In this document: positions 42,397 to 50,974 of the stretch, piece by piece
Layout of the letters: every line of letters begins with the position of its first letter
How positions within the stretch are numbered: the stretch's first letter is position 1
Assembly (NCBI RefSeq): GCF_022179525.1
Contig: NZ_BPQX01000063.1
Coordinates: 1-64,000 of the forward strand
DNA: 64,000 bases
Reading direction: 5' to 3'
Source: Methylobacterium persicinum
Lineage (GTDB): Bacteria > Pseudomonadota > Alphaproteobacteria > Rhizobiales > Beijerinckiaceae
Translations under genes and position numbers: made by a program
The notes under the pieces: model-generated
Databases searched by the model: none
What the model was told of the DNA's origin: nothing
Seen by the model: only the letters and a program-made list of their open reading frames with translations

Positions 42397-43122
42397 ATGA
42401 TGCGAATGCATTGTGCGATATATTTAGCTGGGTTCGCTTTCGGCGTGATGCCGATGTCAGCCGCCCTGGCCTGCGGCGACAGCGAAGCGGGCCTGTCATG
42501 CGACGACAGCGGCTCCGGGGCCGAGATGGGCGCGAAGTGGATGCTCGATCGTGCCACCAAGGCCGTGGCCGCCGACAAGCCCCGGGCACTGATCGCGTTC
42601 ACGAAGGGCACGGACGGCTTCCGCACCGCCGACAGCTACGTGTTCTGCGTCGGCCCGGATGGTGTCATGGCGGCCCATCCCAACCCGATCCTGCAAGGCC
42701 ACGATGTGAGCGGCCTGCACGACCAGACTGGCAATTATTTCATCCGCACGATGATGCGCGACGCGACGAGCGGCAAGATTTCCGTCATCCATTACCTCTT
42801 CCCGAAGCCCGGCAGTACGGTGGAAGAGCCGAAGACCACCTACTACACGAAGGTCGGCGATCAGATGTGCGCCGTCGGCATCTACGATATGGATACCGCC
42901 TCTCCCGCCGCGGCCACGCCCGATGGACGCGTCGCGCAACTTCGCCGCAAGCTCGACGGGGAAATCCCGGCCTCCGTCAAGGCAGATTGGACCGCCTTCC
43001 TGGAAGCGTTGAGCGCGCAGAAGGATGCCAGGACCGCCGCCATCACCGAAGCCCGGCGCAATCTCAAGGCCGCCACGGCGGCGCTCGATCCGGCGCCGCA
43101 ATCGTCGGGCGGCGACGAGTAG
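42397..43122 (+). CDS. Secreted single-Cache-domain protein
   Basis: A 241-residue protein. Signal peptide (IYLAGFAFGVMPMSAALACG). The core FRTADSYVFCVGPDGVMAAH, then HPNPILQGHDVSGLHDQTGN and KISVIHYLFPKPGS is the single-Cache fold that usually senses small ligands in the periplasm. There is no transmembrane or kinase part, so it is a free binding protein. A helical C-terminal tail (DWTAFLEALSAQKDARTAAI) follows. Confidence 0.82.
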   Translation: MMRMHCAIYLAGFAFGVMPMSAALACGDSEAGLSCDDSGSGAEMGAKWMLDRATKAVAADKPRALIAFTKGTDGFRTADSYVFCVGPDGVMAAHPNPILQGHDVSGLHDQTGNYFIRTMMRDATSGKISVIHYLFPKPGSTVEEPKTTYYTKVGDQMCAVGIYDMDTASPAAATPDGRVAQLRRKLDGEIPASVKADWTAFLEALSAQKDARTAAITEARRNLKAATAALDPAPQSSGGDE

Positions 43123-43145
43123 GCCGCCGGTCCGGGGATCGCCTG

Positions 43146-43367
43146 ATGGGCCTGTCCCACGTCGTGCCCCTCACGGAGGCGGCAGCCTTCACCGCCGGCT
43201 GCGCGATGCTGCGGGTCCGCTGGCTCGACGCGGAGCGAGTGGGAATGACCCTCGCGGTGATCGCGGCGGTGTTGAGCGCCCTCCTCCTGGTGTTGCTGAC
43301 GAGCGAATGGATCGCGCTCGATAGTCAGGCTCTCGATCCGTCGTGCGTTTGGCCTCAGCCGGAGTGA
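43146..43367 (+). CDS. Small single-TM protein, 73 aa
   Basis: MGLSHVVPLTEAAAFTAGCA, then a TM segment VGMTLAVIAAVLSALLLVLL and a short polar tail. It starts 24 bases after the Cache gene. No family is recognised. Confidence 0.45.
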   Translation: MGLSHVVPLTEAAAFTAGCAMLRVRWLDAERVGMTLAVIAAVLSALLLVLLTSEWIALDSQALDPSCVWPQPE

Positions 43368-43409
43368 GCCGAACGCGGCGCCCGGAGCGCCGGAGACCGG
43401 TCCGGACGG

Positions 43410-44267
43410 TTACGGCGCGACCGGCACGCTACCGAAACCGTGGGCGTCGAAGATCCGCCGGACGAGCCCCGAATGCTTGGCGTCGTCGAGCCATTCCGTG
43501 ACGCCGTGGAGCGCAGCCGGCCTGCCCTTGGGCAGGGCGACCGCGACCTGCGTCTGCTGAAAGCCGCCGGTGACGATCCGTGATCCCGGGACCTGCGGCA
43601 CGATGGGTTGCAAGGTGTCGCGCGACAGGGCCAAGGCGTCGGCCTGCCCGCTCCGCATCCGCTCGACGGCGACCGCGACCGACGGCACGGCGACGGGCTT
43701 TGTCTGCGTCAGCGTGCGGGCGGACGCTCGGATGGTGGTGGTGCCATCGATGGCGATGACCCGGACGCCGGGCCGGTCGACCTGGGCGACGTCGGTGATG
43801 CCGGAGGCGCCGCTGACGAGATACGTGCTCTCGAGATCGTAATAGGCCGGCCCGAAATCGAGAACCTGCCGCCGGGTGGCATCGACCGGCATGAAGCTCA
43901 TGTCGATGGCGCCGGCCTGCAGGGCCGACGCGGCGGCACCGGAATTCGGGAACACTGTGAAGGCAAGGGGCAATCCGCGCGTGCGTGCAAACGCGGCGCT
44001 GAGATCCGCCGTGACGCCTTCGGGTTTCCCGGCCGTCGACCGGCTGATGAAAACCAGCCCGGCCGATGGCGCTTCGACGAGACCGACCCGCAACGAACCC
44101 GTCGGCGCCAACTCGGCATTCATGGAGGCCTCCTGCGCAGGGCTGTGAGCGGTCATCCCGATCAGGATGAGGAAGGCGGACAGAGCCGAACGTCCGGCCC
44201 TCGGGCGACCTGTCGGTAGGCTGCCCCGCTCACCGAACGGGACGATCGCTGCGCCAGTCAAGACCAC
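43410..44267 (-). CDS. Orphan periplasmic substrate-binding protein (SBP_bac_3 type)
   Basis: About 285 residues. A secretion signal lies at the start (RSALSAFLILIGMTAHSPAQ near residue 40). The mature part has ELAPTGSLRVGLVEAPSAGL, GVTADLSAAFARTRGLPLAF, ALQAGAIDMSFMPVDATRRQ and FGPAYYDLESTYLV. This is the pattern of amino-acid ABC binding proteins. The GTG at 44267 follows GGAGGAG, which decides the start. No permease or ATPase gene lies nearby, so it may feed a distant transporter or act as a sensor. Confidence 0.75.
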   Translation of the reverse strand: MVLTGAAIVPFGERGSLPTGRPRAGRSALSAFLILIGMTAHSPAQEASMNAELAPTGSLRVGLVEAPSAGLVFISRSTAGKPEGVTADLSAAFARTRGLPLAFTVFPNSGAAASALQAGAIDMSFMPVDATRRQVLDFGPAYYDLESTYLVSGASGITDVAQVDRPGVRVIAIDGTTTIRASARTLTQTKPVAVPSVAVAVERMRSGQADALALSRDTLQPIVPQVPGSRIVTGGFQQTQVAVALPKGRPAALHGVTEWLDDAKHSGLVRRIFDAHGFGSVPVAP

Positions 44268-44550
44268 GATGCCAACTCCTCCGTGAGCGGTTTTGCTCGG
44301 CCCGCAAAAGGCCGGGCCGCCGCCCCGGACCCCGTGGCGCTGTCCGAGAACCTCCACCGGGAGGCAGCCGGTTCCCGGGAGGGTCGACGATGAGGGGCGC
44401 CCGATCGGTCCCCCCTGGAACCGGGGGGATCCCGAAGGCGTCAGGTTCCGAGAGGAGCCGCCCGGGCCTTTCTCCTCTGCGCCGGATCGACAGTTCGCGA
44501 ACTGTGGTGATCGAGGCCGGTCGGGCGTTCGGTTCAGGGATGCCCCCACG

Positions 44551-45177
44551 ATGACCCAGGATCTGCCGCCGGACGCGTTCGCCAAGTTCGATCCCGATCC
44601 CGACCCCATCTTCTACGCCCGGCCACGCTTCGTCACCCATATCGATGACGCCGCGATCGCGGCCGTGACCGACCTGTATCGCCAGATCGTGCCGGCGGGC
44701 GGTGTCGTCCTCGACCTGATGTCGAGCTGGGTCAGCCACCTGCCGGACGAGGTGTCCTATGCCGGCGTCATCGGTCACGGCCTGAACGCGGCGGAACTCG
44801 CCGCCAACCCACGCCTGACCCGGTCCTTCGTGCAGGACCTCAACGCCGAGCCGGGCCTGCCCCTTCACACGGCCTGCGCCGATGCCGCCCTGATCTGCGT
44901 CTCGGTGCAGTACCTGCAGAAACCGGTCGAGGTCCTGTCCGAGGTCGCCCGCGTGCTGCGCCCCGGTGCTCCGGCCCTGATCAGCTTTTCGAACCGCTGC
45001 TTCCCGACCAAGGCCGTGGCGGTCTGGAACGCCCTCGACCATGAGGGGCATGCGCAGCTCGTGAGCCTGTATCTCCGACAGGCCGGCTTCGCCCGCATCG
45101 AGGGGCACGTGCTGAAGCCCGAGGGGCGCTCCGGCGATCCCCTGACGGCGGTGGTCGGCTGGACCGCCGCAGCGTGA
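44551..45177 (+). CDS. SAM-dependent methyltransferase-like protein
   Basis: A 208-residue protein. AGGVVLDLMSSWVSHLPDEV takes the place of motif I (VLDLMSSWVSH instead of the usual D-x-G-x-G), with YAGVIGHGLNAAELAANPRL after it. ICVSVQYLQKPVEVLSEVAR and VLRPGAPALISFSNRCFPTK follow the class I methyltransferase order. The altered glycine motif is common in this particular subfamily. Substrate unknown. Confidence 0.72.
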   Translation: MTQDLPPDAFAKFDPDPDPIFYARPRFVTHIDDAAIAAVTDLYRQIVPAGGVVLDLMSSWVSHLPDEVSYAGVIGHGLNAAELAANPRLTRSFVQDLNAEPGLPLHTACADAALICVSVQYLQKPVEVLSEVARVLRPGAPALISFSNRCFPTKAVAVWNALDHEGHAQLVSLYLRQAGFARIEGHVLKPEGRSGDPLTAVVGWTAAA

Positions 45178-45221
45178 GAGATCGGCTGTCGGGCGGCAAG
45201 ACAGGCCGCCCGACGGACGCG

Positions 45222-46304
45222 TCAGGTAACGCTGACGCGCAGCCGGTGCCAGCAGGTGCAGAGGTAGCCCTTGTGGTTCCAGACGTCGTCCGGCAGGGCC
45301 GGTTGAGTTTGGCCAGCCGAGTCCCAGGCCCGGACGGCGAGTTCGTGTTCACCCGGCGGCAGGTCGAGGTCGACCGTCCAGAAGGTCCAGGCGAACGGCG
45401 CCCCGGGGTCGTGCTCCAGGGCCGCCTGAGCCCAGCTCCGCCCGCCATCGCCGGAGACATCGACGCGGACCACGGCCCGGTCCCCTGCGAGCGCATAGCC
45501 CCGGATCCGGTTCGGTCCGGCCCGGAGGGCGGCGCCGCGCGCCGGCTCACAGATCGCGGCGTTCAGCGGCATCACATCGATGGTGTGGCCCCGGGTCGGA
45601 TCGGCGGTCTCGGTGGTCACGTCGGGCGGGTACAGCTTGTAATCGCCGGCCTGGATCGGATTGTCCGAGGGCCGGTCCTGCACCGTGATGCGCCGGAGCC
45701 ATTTGGGGCTGCGCACGCCGGCGTAGCCCGGGACCACCGCCCGGAGCGGGAATCCATGCTCGCGCAGCAAGGGATCGCCGTTCATGGCGTAGGCAAGCAG
45801 GGTCTCCGGGGCGAGGGCCTTGGCGAGGGGGATGGAGACCCCGTACGGCTGGCCCTCGACCCTGTCGTGGCTCTCGAACGCGACATGGCGATGATCGGCC
45901 CCGCGGATCCCGGCCTCGGACAGGAGGTCGCCGAGACGCACGCCCGTCCAGTCAGCGGTGCCGATGGCGCCCCCGTCCCAGGGATCGCCCGAGACGGGCG
46001 CGACCGCGCGCATGTCGGCCCGCCGGTTGCCGGCACATTGCATCGTGGCCGTCACCGTGACCTCCGGGAAACGGGTGCGAAGGTCGCGGAGCGAAAGCTG
46101 CATCCCAGGACCGACGTCGCCCTCCACGATGAGGCGCCACGTGTCCGGATCGAGATCCGGCAGGTCGCCGTGGGAGCGGACGTAGAAGTCGCGGGTCGCG
46201 GTCCGGTAAGCGGCCCGCAGCCGATCGAGCGGCGGCTCGGCATTGTAGGGATCGTCGCCGTGCACGATCAGGCGCGCCTTGCGCTCGGACAGGCTCGACA
46301 TCAC
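45222..46304 (-). CDS. Sulfite-oxidase-type molybdopterin enzyme
   Basis: A 360-residue enzyme. The Moco-binding domain contains TATMQCAGNRRADMRAVAPV, in which the Cys is the molybdenum ligand. FESHDRVEGQPYGVSIPLAK and HGFPLRAVVPGYAGVRSPKW are also family hallmarks. The C-terminal Mo-co dimerisation domain ends YLCTCWHRLRVSVT. It has no signal peptide, so unlike SorA-type enzymes it probably works in the cytoplasm. No cytochrome partner gene is adjacent. The start may be either of two neighbouring ATGs (46304 or 46301). Confidence 0.9.
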   Translation of the reverse strand: MMSSLSERKARLIVHGDDPYNAEPPLDRLRAAYRTATRDFYVRSHGDLPDLDPDTWRLIVEGDVGPGMQLSLRDLRTRFPEVTVTATMQCAGNRRADMRAVAPVSGDPWDGGAIGTADWTGVRLGDLLSEAGIRGADHRHVAFESHDRVEGQPYGVSIPLAKALAPETLLAYAMNGDPLLREHGFPLRAVVPGYAGVRSPKWLRRITVQDRPSDNPIQAGDYKLYPPDVTTETADPTRGHTIDVMPLNAAICEPARGAALRAGPNRIRGYALAGDRAVVRVDVSGDGGRSWAQAALEHDPGAPFAWTFWTVDLDLPPGEHELAVRAWDSAGQTQPALPDDVWNHKGYLCTCWHRLRVSVT

Positions 46305-46425
46305 GCTTCCCTTCCCCTGGGGACACGACCCGGGCCCACCGTCGGCGAGGGCGGCAGACCCCTGATCGATGGTGTCGCCGTGCCCCCAATCATGCGTCCG
46401 GCCGCTCCCATCGTATGCGATCTTG

Positions 46426-46749
46426 CTAATCGGCCTTGCGATGCCCGCGCCCGTGTTGCTCCTTGGCGGCGCCCGCCGCCGCGGCGGCCTCCTTCTCGGC
46501 CTTCCCCACCGTCGCCGTGCTCGTGGCGGCGTCGTCCGTCGCGCCGGCCGGGGCGTTGGATGCGGCCGATTTCGGGTGCCCCTTGCCCTCCGTCGGCGCC
46601 TCGGCCTTCCCGCCTTCCATCACGGCCGGGTGGCCGGCATCGGCCTTGGCGCTCCCGGCCGCCTGGACTTCGGCCGCCTTCTGCTCCTGCGCGCTCATCG
46701 TCTTGTGCTGCTGACCGTCGCCGGACTGACCCTTCGCGGGGTTCGACAT
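46426..46749 (-). CDS. Disordered Ala/Lys/Glu-rich protein, 107 aa
   Basis: MSNPAKGQSGDGQQHKTMSA, then many Ala, Lys, Glu and Gly (KAEKEAAAAAGAAKEQHGRG) with no hydrophobic segment. It resembles LEA-like or desiccation-related disordered proteins in composition only. CAGGAGG precedes the ATG. A candidate stress promoter lies upstream. Confidence 0.6.
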   Translation of the reverse strand: MSNPAKGQSGDGQQHKTMSAQEQKAAEVQAAGSAKADAGHPAVMEGGKAEAPTEGKGHPKSAASNAPAGATDDAATSTATVGKAEKEAAAAAGAAKEQHGRGHRKAD

Positions 46750-46779
46750 CGTGACCTCCTGATGGCTTGGTCACGCGGC

Positions 46780-46804
46780 AACCAGCGACCCCGGAGGTGG
46801 TTCG
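46780..46804 (-). promoter_or_regulatory. Candidate EcfG-type promoter
   Basis: On the minus strand CGAAC (46804-46800), 16 bases, GGTT (46783-46780), 31 bases before the disordered-protein start. It shares a 14-base block (plus-strand CGGAGGTGGTTCGA) with the promoter-like site at 41995-42019. Confidence 0.35.
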
Positions 46805-47014
46805 AAAGAACCCATTCGGTGCGACGAATGGCCGAACGCGTGTCGCCGGGTCCGAAGGCCGAACCGCGGGGCCCGGCCCGTGCCGGGGATGCCGGCGCTC
46901 GCTCCATGAAGGAGGATGCCGTCACCGGGGAGACGTTCGAACGGGACAGGGTCGCCCGGCGCATCGGGCCATGCGCCGGGCGACCGGGATGCGGTGACTT
47001 GTTGGCGTTTACTG

Positions 47015-47042
47015 GCCGGCAGTTACTTGCCGGCAGTTACTT
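47015..47042. repeat. 14-bp tandem duplication at the yfdX stop codon
   Basis: GCCGGCAGTTACTT is present twice in tandem and the second copy contains the yfdX stop codon (TAA on the minus strand). It looks like a recent slippage event and does not change the protein. Confidence 0.85.
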
Positions 47043-47807
47043 GCCGGACTTGGCGCCCGTGACGGAGCCGGTCGCCTGCGACGGGGAGGTGCTCGCCGCA
47101 GCGTTGCCCTTCTGCGGAAGCGCGATGGCATCGATCACATCGAAGCGCATGGCGTCCTGGGCCGTCTTGAGGACCGCGTTGGCCTCGTAGTACTTGCCCT
47201 GGCCGATCAATGTCGCCGCCTGATCGACATCGGAGATGGTCTTGTTCAGCGGCAGGACGGCCATCGTGAAGTTGACGTCCACATGGGCAAGCTTGAGCTT
47301 CTCGAGGGCGCCCTTCTGGTCCCCATTGGCGAGATTCTTGTTCGCCTCGGTCACGGCGGAGGCCTTCTCGGGCGTGGCCACGAAGTCGTCACCCAGCGTC
47401 AACTGAGCATCGACGGGCACCCACGCAACCTGTTCCTTGGAGGGCGGGTTGGCCTGCGTCGTCGCGGAATGGGTCGCGTCCTTATGGCCGGCGAGATCGG
47501 CTTGCGTCTTGAGATCCGCCTCCGCCTTGTTGAACTGCGCATCGTCGGTCTTCGCCTTGGCGAAGGCCGCCTGCGCCTTGGCGATCATATCCTTGGCCTG
47601 GGCGGGGTTCGCCTCAAAGATGGCAAGGCGCGTGAGCTGAAGGTCTCTGTAGCCCTGCGCCCCATCCTTGGAGAGCTGTCCGACATCCTTGTCGACCATG
47701 CTGGTCTGCGCATTGTTCGCCTGGGCGGCCTGTTCGGCGGCGAAGGCGGTCCCGCTGAGGAGGGTGCCGAGCACCAGTGCCGCAGCGATCGATGTACGAC
47801 GAGCCAT
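47037..47807 (-). CDS. YfdX family periplasmic protein
   Basis: A 256-residue protein. Signal peptide MARRTSIAAALVLGTLLSGT, cut after AFA. AEQAAQANNAQTSMVDKDVG, then AQGYRDLQLTRLAIFEANPA, VAWVPVDAQLTLGDDFVATP and LKLAHVDVNFTMAVLPLNKT follow the YfdX family. Enteric YfdX is an acid- and antibiotic-response protein regulated by EvgA. Its role in alphaproteobacteria is unknown. The upstream region is AT-rich. Confidence 0.88.
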   Translation of the reverse strand: MARRTSIAAALVLGTLLSGTAFAAEQAAQANNAQTSMVDKDVGQLSKDGAQGYRDLQLTRLAIFEANPAQAKDMIAKAQAAFAKAKTDDAQFNKAEADLKTQADLAGHKDATHSATTQANPPSKEQVAWVPVDAQLTLGDDFVATPEKASAVTEANKNLANGDQKGALEKLKLAHVDVNFTMAVLPLNKTISDVDQAATLIGQGKYYEANAVLKTAQDAMRFDVIDAIALPQKGNAAASTSPSQATGSVTGAKSGK

Positions 47808-48319
47808 TCTTCCATCTCCGTCTAAACATGAAACGGGGTCAAAAAAACGTTATCTTCTTCGTTAATCCCGCATTCAGATAATAGACTTCGGCTATTCTGG
47901 CCGCATGTCCATTGAATTAAAGATTGGCAATGTCGATGGCATTGCCGTATCCAAGTCGGAAGAAACAGAGAGTTCTTGCCGGGGGCGCCCGGACTCCGCA
48001 GGACCGCCGATGCACCGGACGCCCCTCAGGCCGATCCTCATCCCCGGCCAGCGCGAAGAGGCGCGATCGTCCCGGCCCTCCCGATCATGGCCGCGTCGAG
48101 CCCTGCAGAGATCCGCGCCCACGCTGAGAGCGACGATGCCGTGTGCGTTTTTGCCTCAAGCCCGTCGCAATCGGCGAAGGTGCATTGGGGCCTAGTTCAG
48201 GTCCGACGAACTTTTGCTCGCGGATCGGACATTCTTACAGGCACAAGCCTCCGGCGGGGCCAATGTCCGTCCGCACCCCGCAAGCAATGAAGAGTTCTCC
48301 GTCTTTCGAGGCTGCAACA
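47808..48319. other. Intergenic region, no supported gene
   Basis: Several overlapping short open frames exist here, but none has both a ribosome binding site and a sensible protein. The first 80 bases are AT-rich and probably carry the yfdX promoter. Confidence 0.5.
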
Positions 48320-48598
48320 ATGCGCGTCCTTCCGACTGGTGCATTCGTGTTTATCATGATGGCAGCGCCGGCTCTTGCGCTGGACGTGGGCGACACCATG
48401 CGAGACTGGGCTAGCGCATCGTCCGCGGATAAGGACGGCCTGTTGCGCAAGCTGGATGCCGTGAACGGCGGATCCGCCTCCAGGGATGGGGTGCGCTCAT
48501 GCCTCGACGACACGTCGAAAGCCGCCGGCCATTCGAATTTGCCGATCGCGGAAGTGGCGAAGGCGTGCTCCGATCAGGTTTCGCGAGAGAACATATAG
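48320..48598 (+). CDS. Small secreted protein, 92 aa
   Basis: Signal peptide MRVLPTGAFVFIMMAAPALA, then DVGDTMRDWASASSADKDGL and two Cys (VRSCLDDTSKAAGH, AKACSDQVSRENI) that may pair. The ribosome binding site is weak. No family is recognised. Confidence 0.55.
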   Translation: MRVLPTGAFVFIMMAAPALALDVGDTMRDWASASSADKDGLLRKLDAVNGGSASRDGVRSCLDDTSKAAGHSNLPIAEVAKACSDQVSRENI

Positions 48599-48633
48599 GT
48601 TCTTCACACCGATCAGGCCGGGATACGCGTCGC

Positions 48634-48810
48634 ATGCCGACGCGTCGTTTTCTGCCGTCGATGGAATTTCTGGCCTATGCTTGGTTTCGGGTGGCGCTCG
48701 CAGCGGATACCCGTGAGGTGGGCCGGAAGGCGTATTTCCGCTTTGGCGGTGTGCCCTGGCGGAAGCAGCCCGGTGGCTTTCGGCCAGCGTCGATCATCGC
48801 GCAGGTGTGA
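48634..48810 (+). CDS. Possible small protein, 58 aa
   Basis: MPTRRFLPSMEFLAYAWFRV begins a basic peptide with one hydrophobic helix. It lies between the secreted-protein gene and the left end of the mobile element. There is no strong ribosome binding site. I list it with low confidence. Confidence 0.25.
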   Translation: MPTRRFLPSMEFLAYAWFRVALAADTREVGRKAYFRFGGVPWRKQPGGFRPASIIAQV

Positions 48811-48919
48811 CCGCCTCAAACGGGTGGAACGCGCACCAACCGCTCATGAAGCCATTTCGAAGGAAATTGCTTGGCGCTCACATCAAGGAGCCAAGTCCTT
48901 GCTTTCCTGAGGCAAACTG

Positions 48920-48969
48920 TTGGCGCACCCGACACGATTCGAACGTGTGACCTTTGCCTTCGGAGGGCA
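48920..48969 (-). repeat. Left attachment site (tRNA-Arg 3' fragment)
   Basis: 50 bases identical to 63272-63321, covering the anticodon loop through the CCA end of tRNA-Arg. Beyond 48969 the homology stops (GGGCAG here, GGGCAACG in the intact tRNA). This fragment lacks the D-arm and 5' acceptor strand, so it is not a working tRNA. Confidence 0.95.
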
Positions 48970-48989
48970 GCACTTCAACGATTTCTGAG

Positions 48990-49128
48990 GCTTCCGCGCG
49001 CTTCCGCAGCGTTTCCCAACTTTACTAACCCACTGATGCCGGTCATGTTCAGCCATATGTGGTGAGCAACGGTCATTCCGGCAGATTGCCGCGATTTACC
49101 GCCTGCTGCTTCCGCAGTGCTTCCGCGG
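48990..49128. promoter_or_regulatory. Candidate integrase arm-type sites, left
   Basis: The motif GCTTCCGC occurs as tandem pairs at 48990-49011 (GCTTCCGCGCGCTTCCGCAG) and 49108-49128 (GCTTCCGCAGTGCTTCCGCG). A third pair, GCTTCCGCAGCGCTTCCGCG, lies at 63207-63226 near the other end of the element. Repeats found only near both att sites are what arm-type binding sites of a tyrosine integrase look like. Confidence 0.6.
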
Positions 49129-49146
49129 AAGCGGATCGAGGTAGAC

Positions 49147-50430
49147 ATGCCGAAGCTGACGAAGCGGGTGGTCGAGGCCGCCGAGCCGCAGGGCCGGGAC
49201 AGCTTCCTGTGGTGCGATGAACTCCCCGGCTTCGGCGTGCGCATTTTCGCGTCCGGCCGCCGCAGCTACCTCGTGCAATACCGAATGGCAGGCAGGACCC
49301 GCCGCGTCACGATCGGGCTGCACGGCCCGGTCACGACTGAGCAAGCCCGAAAGGAGGCGCTGACGCTTCTCGGGCAGGTCGCGCGCGGTGCGGATCCGGC
49401 AGAGGATCGAGCCTCGAACCGCGCCGCCATGACGGTCGCCGAGCTTTGCGCCGCCTACCTCGCTGCGGCCGACGCAGGGCTCATCATGGGCAAGGGCGGC
49501 CGGGCCAAGCGCGCCTCGACGCTGTACGTGGACCGGGGACGGATCGAGCGCCACATCACGCCACTGCTCGGTCGGCGCCTAGTGAAGGATCTGCAGCCGA
49601 GCGATGTGGCTCGCTTCCTGCGCGACGTGCAGGCGGGCAAGACCGCCGCCGACGTGAAGACCGGCCTGCGCGGGCGCGCCATCGTCGAGGGCGGGGCCGG
49701 CACGGCCGCTCGGACCGCCGGCCTTCTCGGCGGCATTCTCAGCTATGCCGTGAGCGAAGGCATCATCCCGACGAATCCGGCCACAGGGGTCCGGCGGCCC
49801 GCCGACGCCAAGCGGACACGGCGCCTCACGGCGGCCGAGTATGGGGCACTCGGGCGAGCCCTCGACGCGATGGAAGCGCAGGCAGGACGCTGGCAGGGTG
49901 TGGCCGCCATTCGCCTCCTCGCGCTCACGGGCTGCCGGCGGCAGGAAGTAAACGGGCTGCGCTGGCCGGAAGTCGACATGGACGGCTGCGCCCTGCGCCT
50001 CACCGATACGAAGGAAGGCGGATCGGTGCGCCCGCTCGGCATCGCCGCGCGGCGCGTCCTGGCCGGGCTCCCTCGCCTGCCGCGCGAGCCGTGGGTATTC
50101 CCGGCGGTACGAGGCTCAGGGCCGTTTGGAGGGCTGCCGGGTGTGGTCGACCGAGTGATGGAAGCCGCCGGCCTGGACGACGTGACGGCCCACACCCTCC
50201 GGCATTCCTTCGCCAGCATGGCCGGCGACCTCGGGTTCAGCGATGCCACGATCGGCGCGATGCTCGGCCATGCCGGCGGCACGATGACGAGCCGTTACGT
50301 GCACCACCTCGACGCGGTGCTGGTCTCGGCGGCCGACAAGGTGTCCAAAGCGATCGCCGCAGCGATGGGCGGGCCGCCGGGCGCGGCCGAGAGCCCCTCC
50401 CCTGCCCAAGCTGTCGAGGCTGTCTCGTGA
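49147..50430 (+). CDS. Tyrosine site-specific integrase (P4-type)
   Basis: A 427-residue phage-type integrase that recombines the element into tRNA-Arg. The N-terminal domain starts MPKLTKRVVEAAEPQGRDSF and has GFGVRIFASGRRSYLVQYRM, the DUF4102-like arm-binding fold of P4 integrases. The catalytic residues are Arg264 or Arg265 in TGCRRQEVNGLRW, His349 and Arg352 in HTLRHSFASMAGDLG, and Tyr384 in TSRYVHH. It sits 180 bases from the left att site, reading away from it. The stop overlaps the next start (GTGA). Confidence 0.95.
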   Translation: MPKLTKRVVEAAEPQGRDSFLWCDELPGFGVRIFASGRRSYLVQYRMAGRTRRVTIGLHGPVTTEQARKEALTLLGQVARGADPAEDRASNRAAMTVAELCAAYLAAADAGLIMGKGGRAKRASTLYVDRGRIERHITPLLGRRLVKDLQPSDVARFLRDVQAGKTAADVKTGLRGRAIVEGGAGTAARTAGLLGGILSYAVSEGIIPTNPATGVRRPADAKRTRRLTAAEYGALGRALDAMEAQAGRWQGVAAIRLLALTGCRRQEVNGLRWPEVDMDGCALRLTDTKEGGSVRPLGIAARRVLAGLPRLPREPWVFPAVRGSGPFGGLPGVVDRVMEAAGLDDVTAHTLRHSFASMAGDLGFSDATIGAMLGHAGGTMTSRYVHHLDAVLVSAADKVSKAIAAAMGGPPGAAESPSPAQAVEAVS

Positions 50431-50873
50431 GCGGCGGCGCGGATGGGCTCGCCGAAGCCCTGGCCGCAGCGCAGGCCCGGCTTCAAAGCCCCGCCGAGAG
50501 CCGTCAGGAGCCGGTTCCGGAAGACGAAGCCCTAGCGATTCTGCGCGGGCTGGCGCGCCTGTGCGGTCACGACCCCGACGCGGTCGCTGGCAGCTTCCTG
50601 AAGGGCGGCCCGCTCGCTGACCTCGTGCGGGCGGTCATCGGCGCGCAGAAGCCGTCCAGGCAGGGGCGAGGCGCACCAACGCGAGACGACACGTTGCAAA
50701 CCCATCTGCGGGTGCTGGAGCTCATGGGCGCCAAAGGCATGAGCCGATACAGAGCGATCGAAGTCTGTGCAGATGAACTCGATCTAAGCTCAGAAACCGT
50801 GAAAGCCCGCGACGCGCGGTGGCGGAAACGTCGAGGTAAGTTGGCTGCGATTTACAGGCTTCTGAGCACGTAG
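50427..50873 (+). CDS. Hypothetical protein coupled to the integrase
   Basis: A 148-residue soluble protein with a GTG start inside the integrase stop (GTGA). The N-terminal half is Ala/Glu-rich helix. The C-terminal half (MSRYRAIEVCADELDLSSET, then VKARDARWRKRRGKLAAIYR) looks like a helix-turn-helix followed by a basic helix. It may bind DNA. No family is recognised. Confidence 0.6.
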   Translation: MSGGADGLAEALAAAQARLQSPAESRQEPVPEDEALAILRGLARLCGHDPDAVAGSFLKGGPLADLVRAVIGAQKPSRQGRGAPTRDDTLQTHLRVLELMGAKGMSRYRAIEVCADELDLSSETVKARDARWRKRRGKLAAIYRLLST

Positions 50874-50974
50874 GGTGCATAAATCGGAGGCCAATTGCGT
50901 GCCTAGATCGACCGATTGACCCCGTCATTCTCGGAGATGCGCTTCGCTACCGCGCGTCAACCCGAGGTGACCAC

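Noticed and set aside
47905-48195. Short frame starting MSIELKIGNVDG
   Set aside because: The first 20 residues look protein-like, but the rest is Arg/Pro-rich noise, and there is no ribosome binding site. It may be the remnant of a gene.
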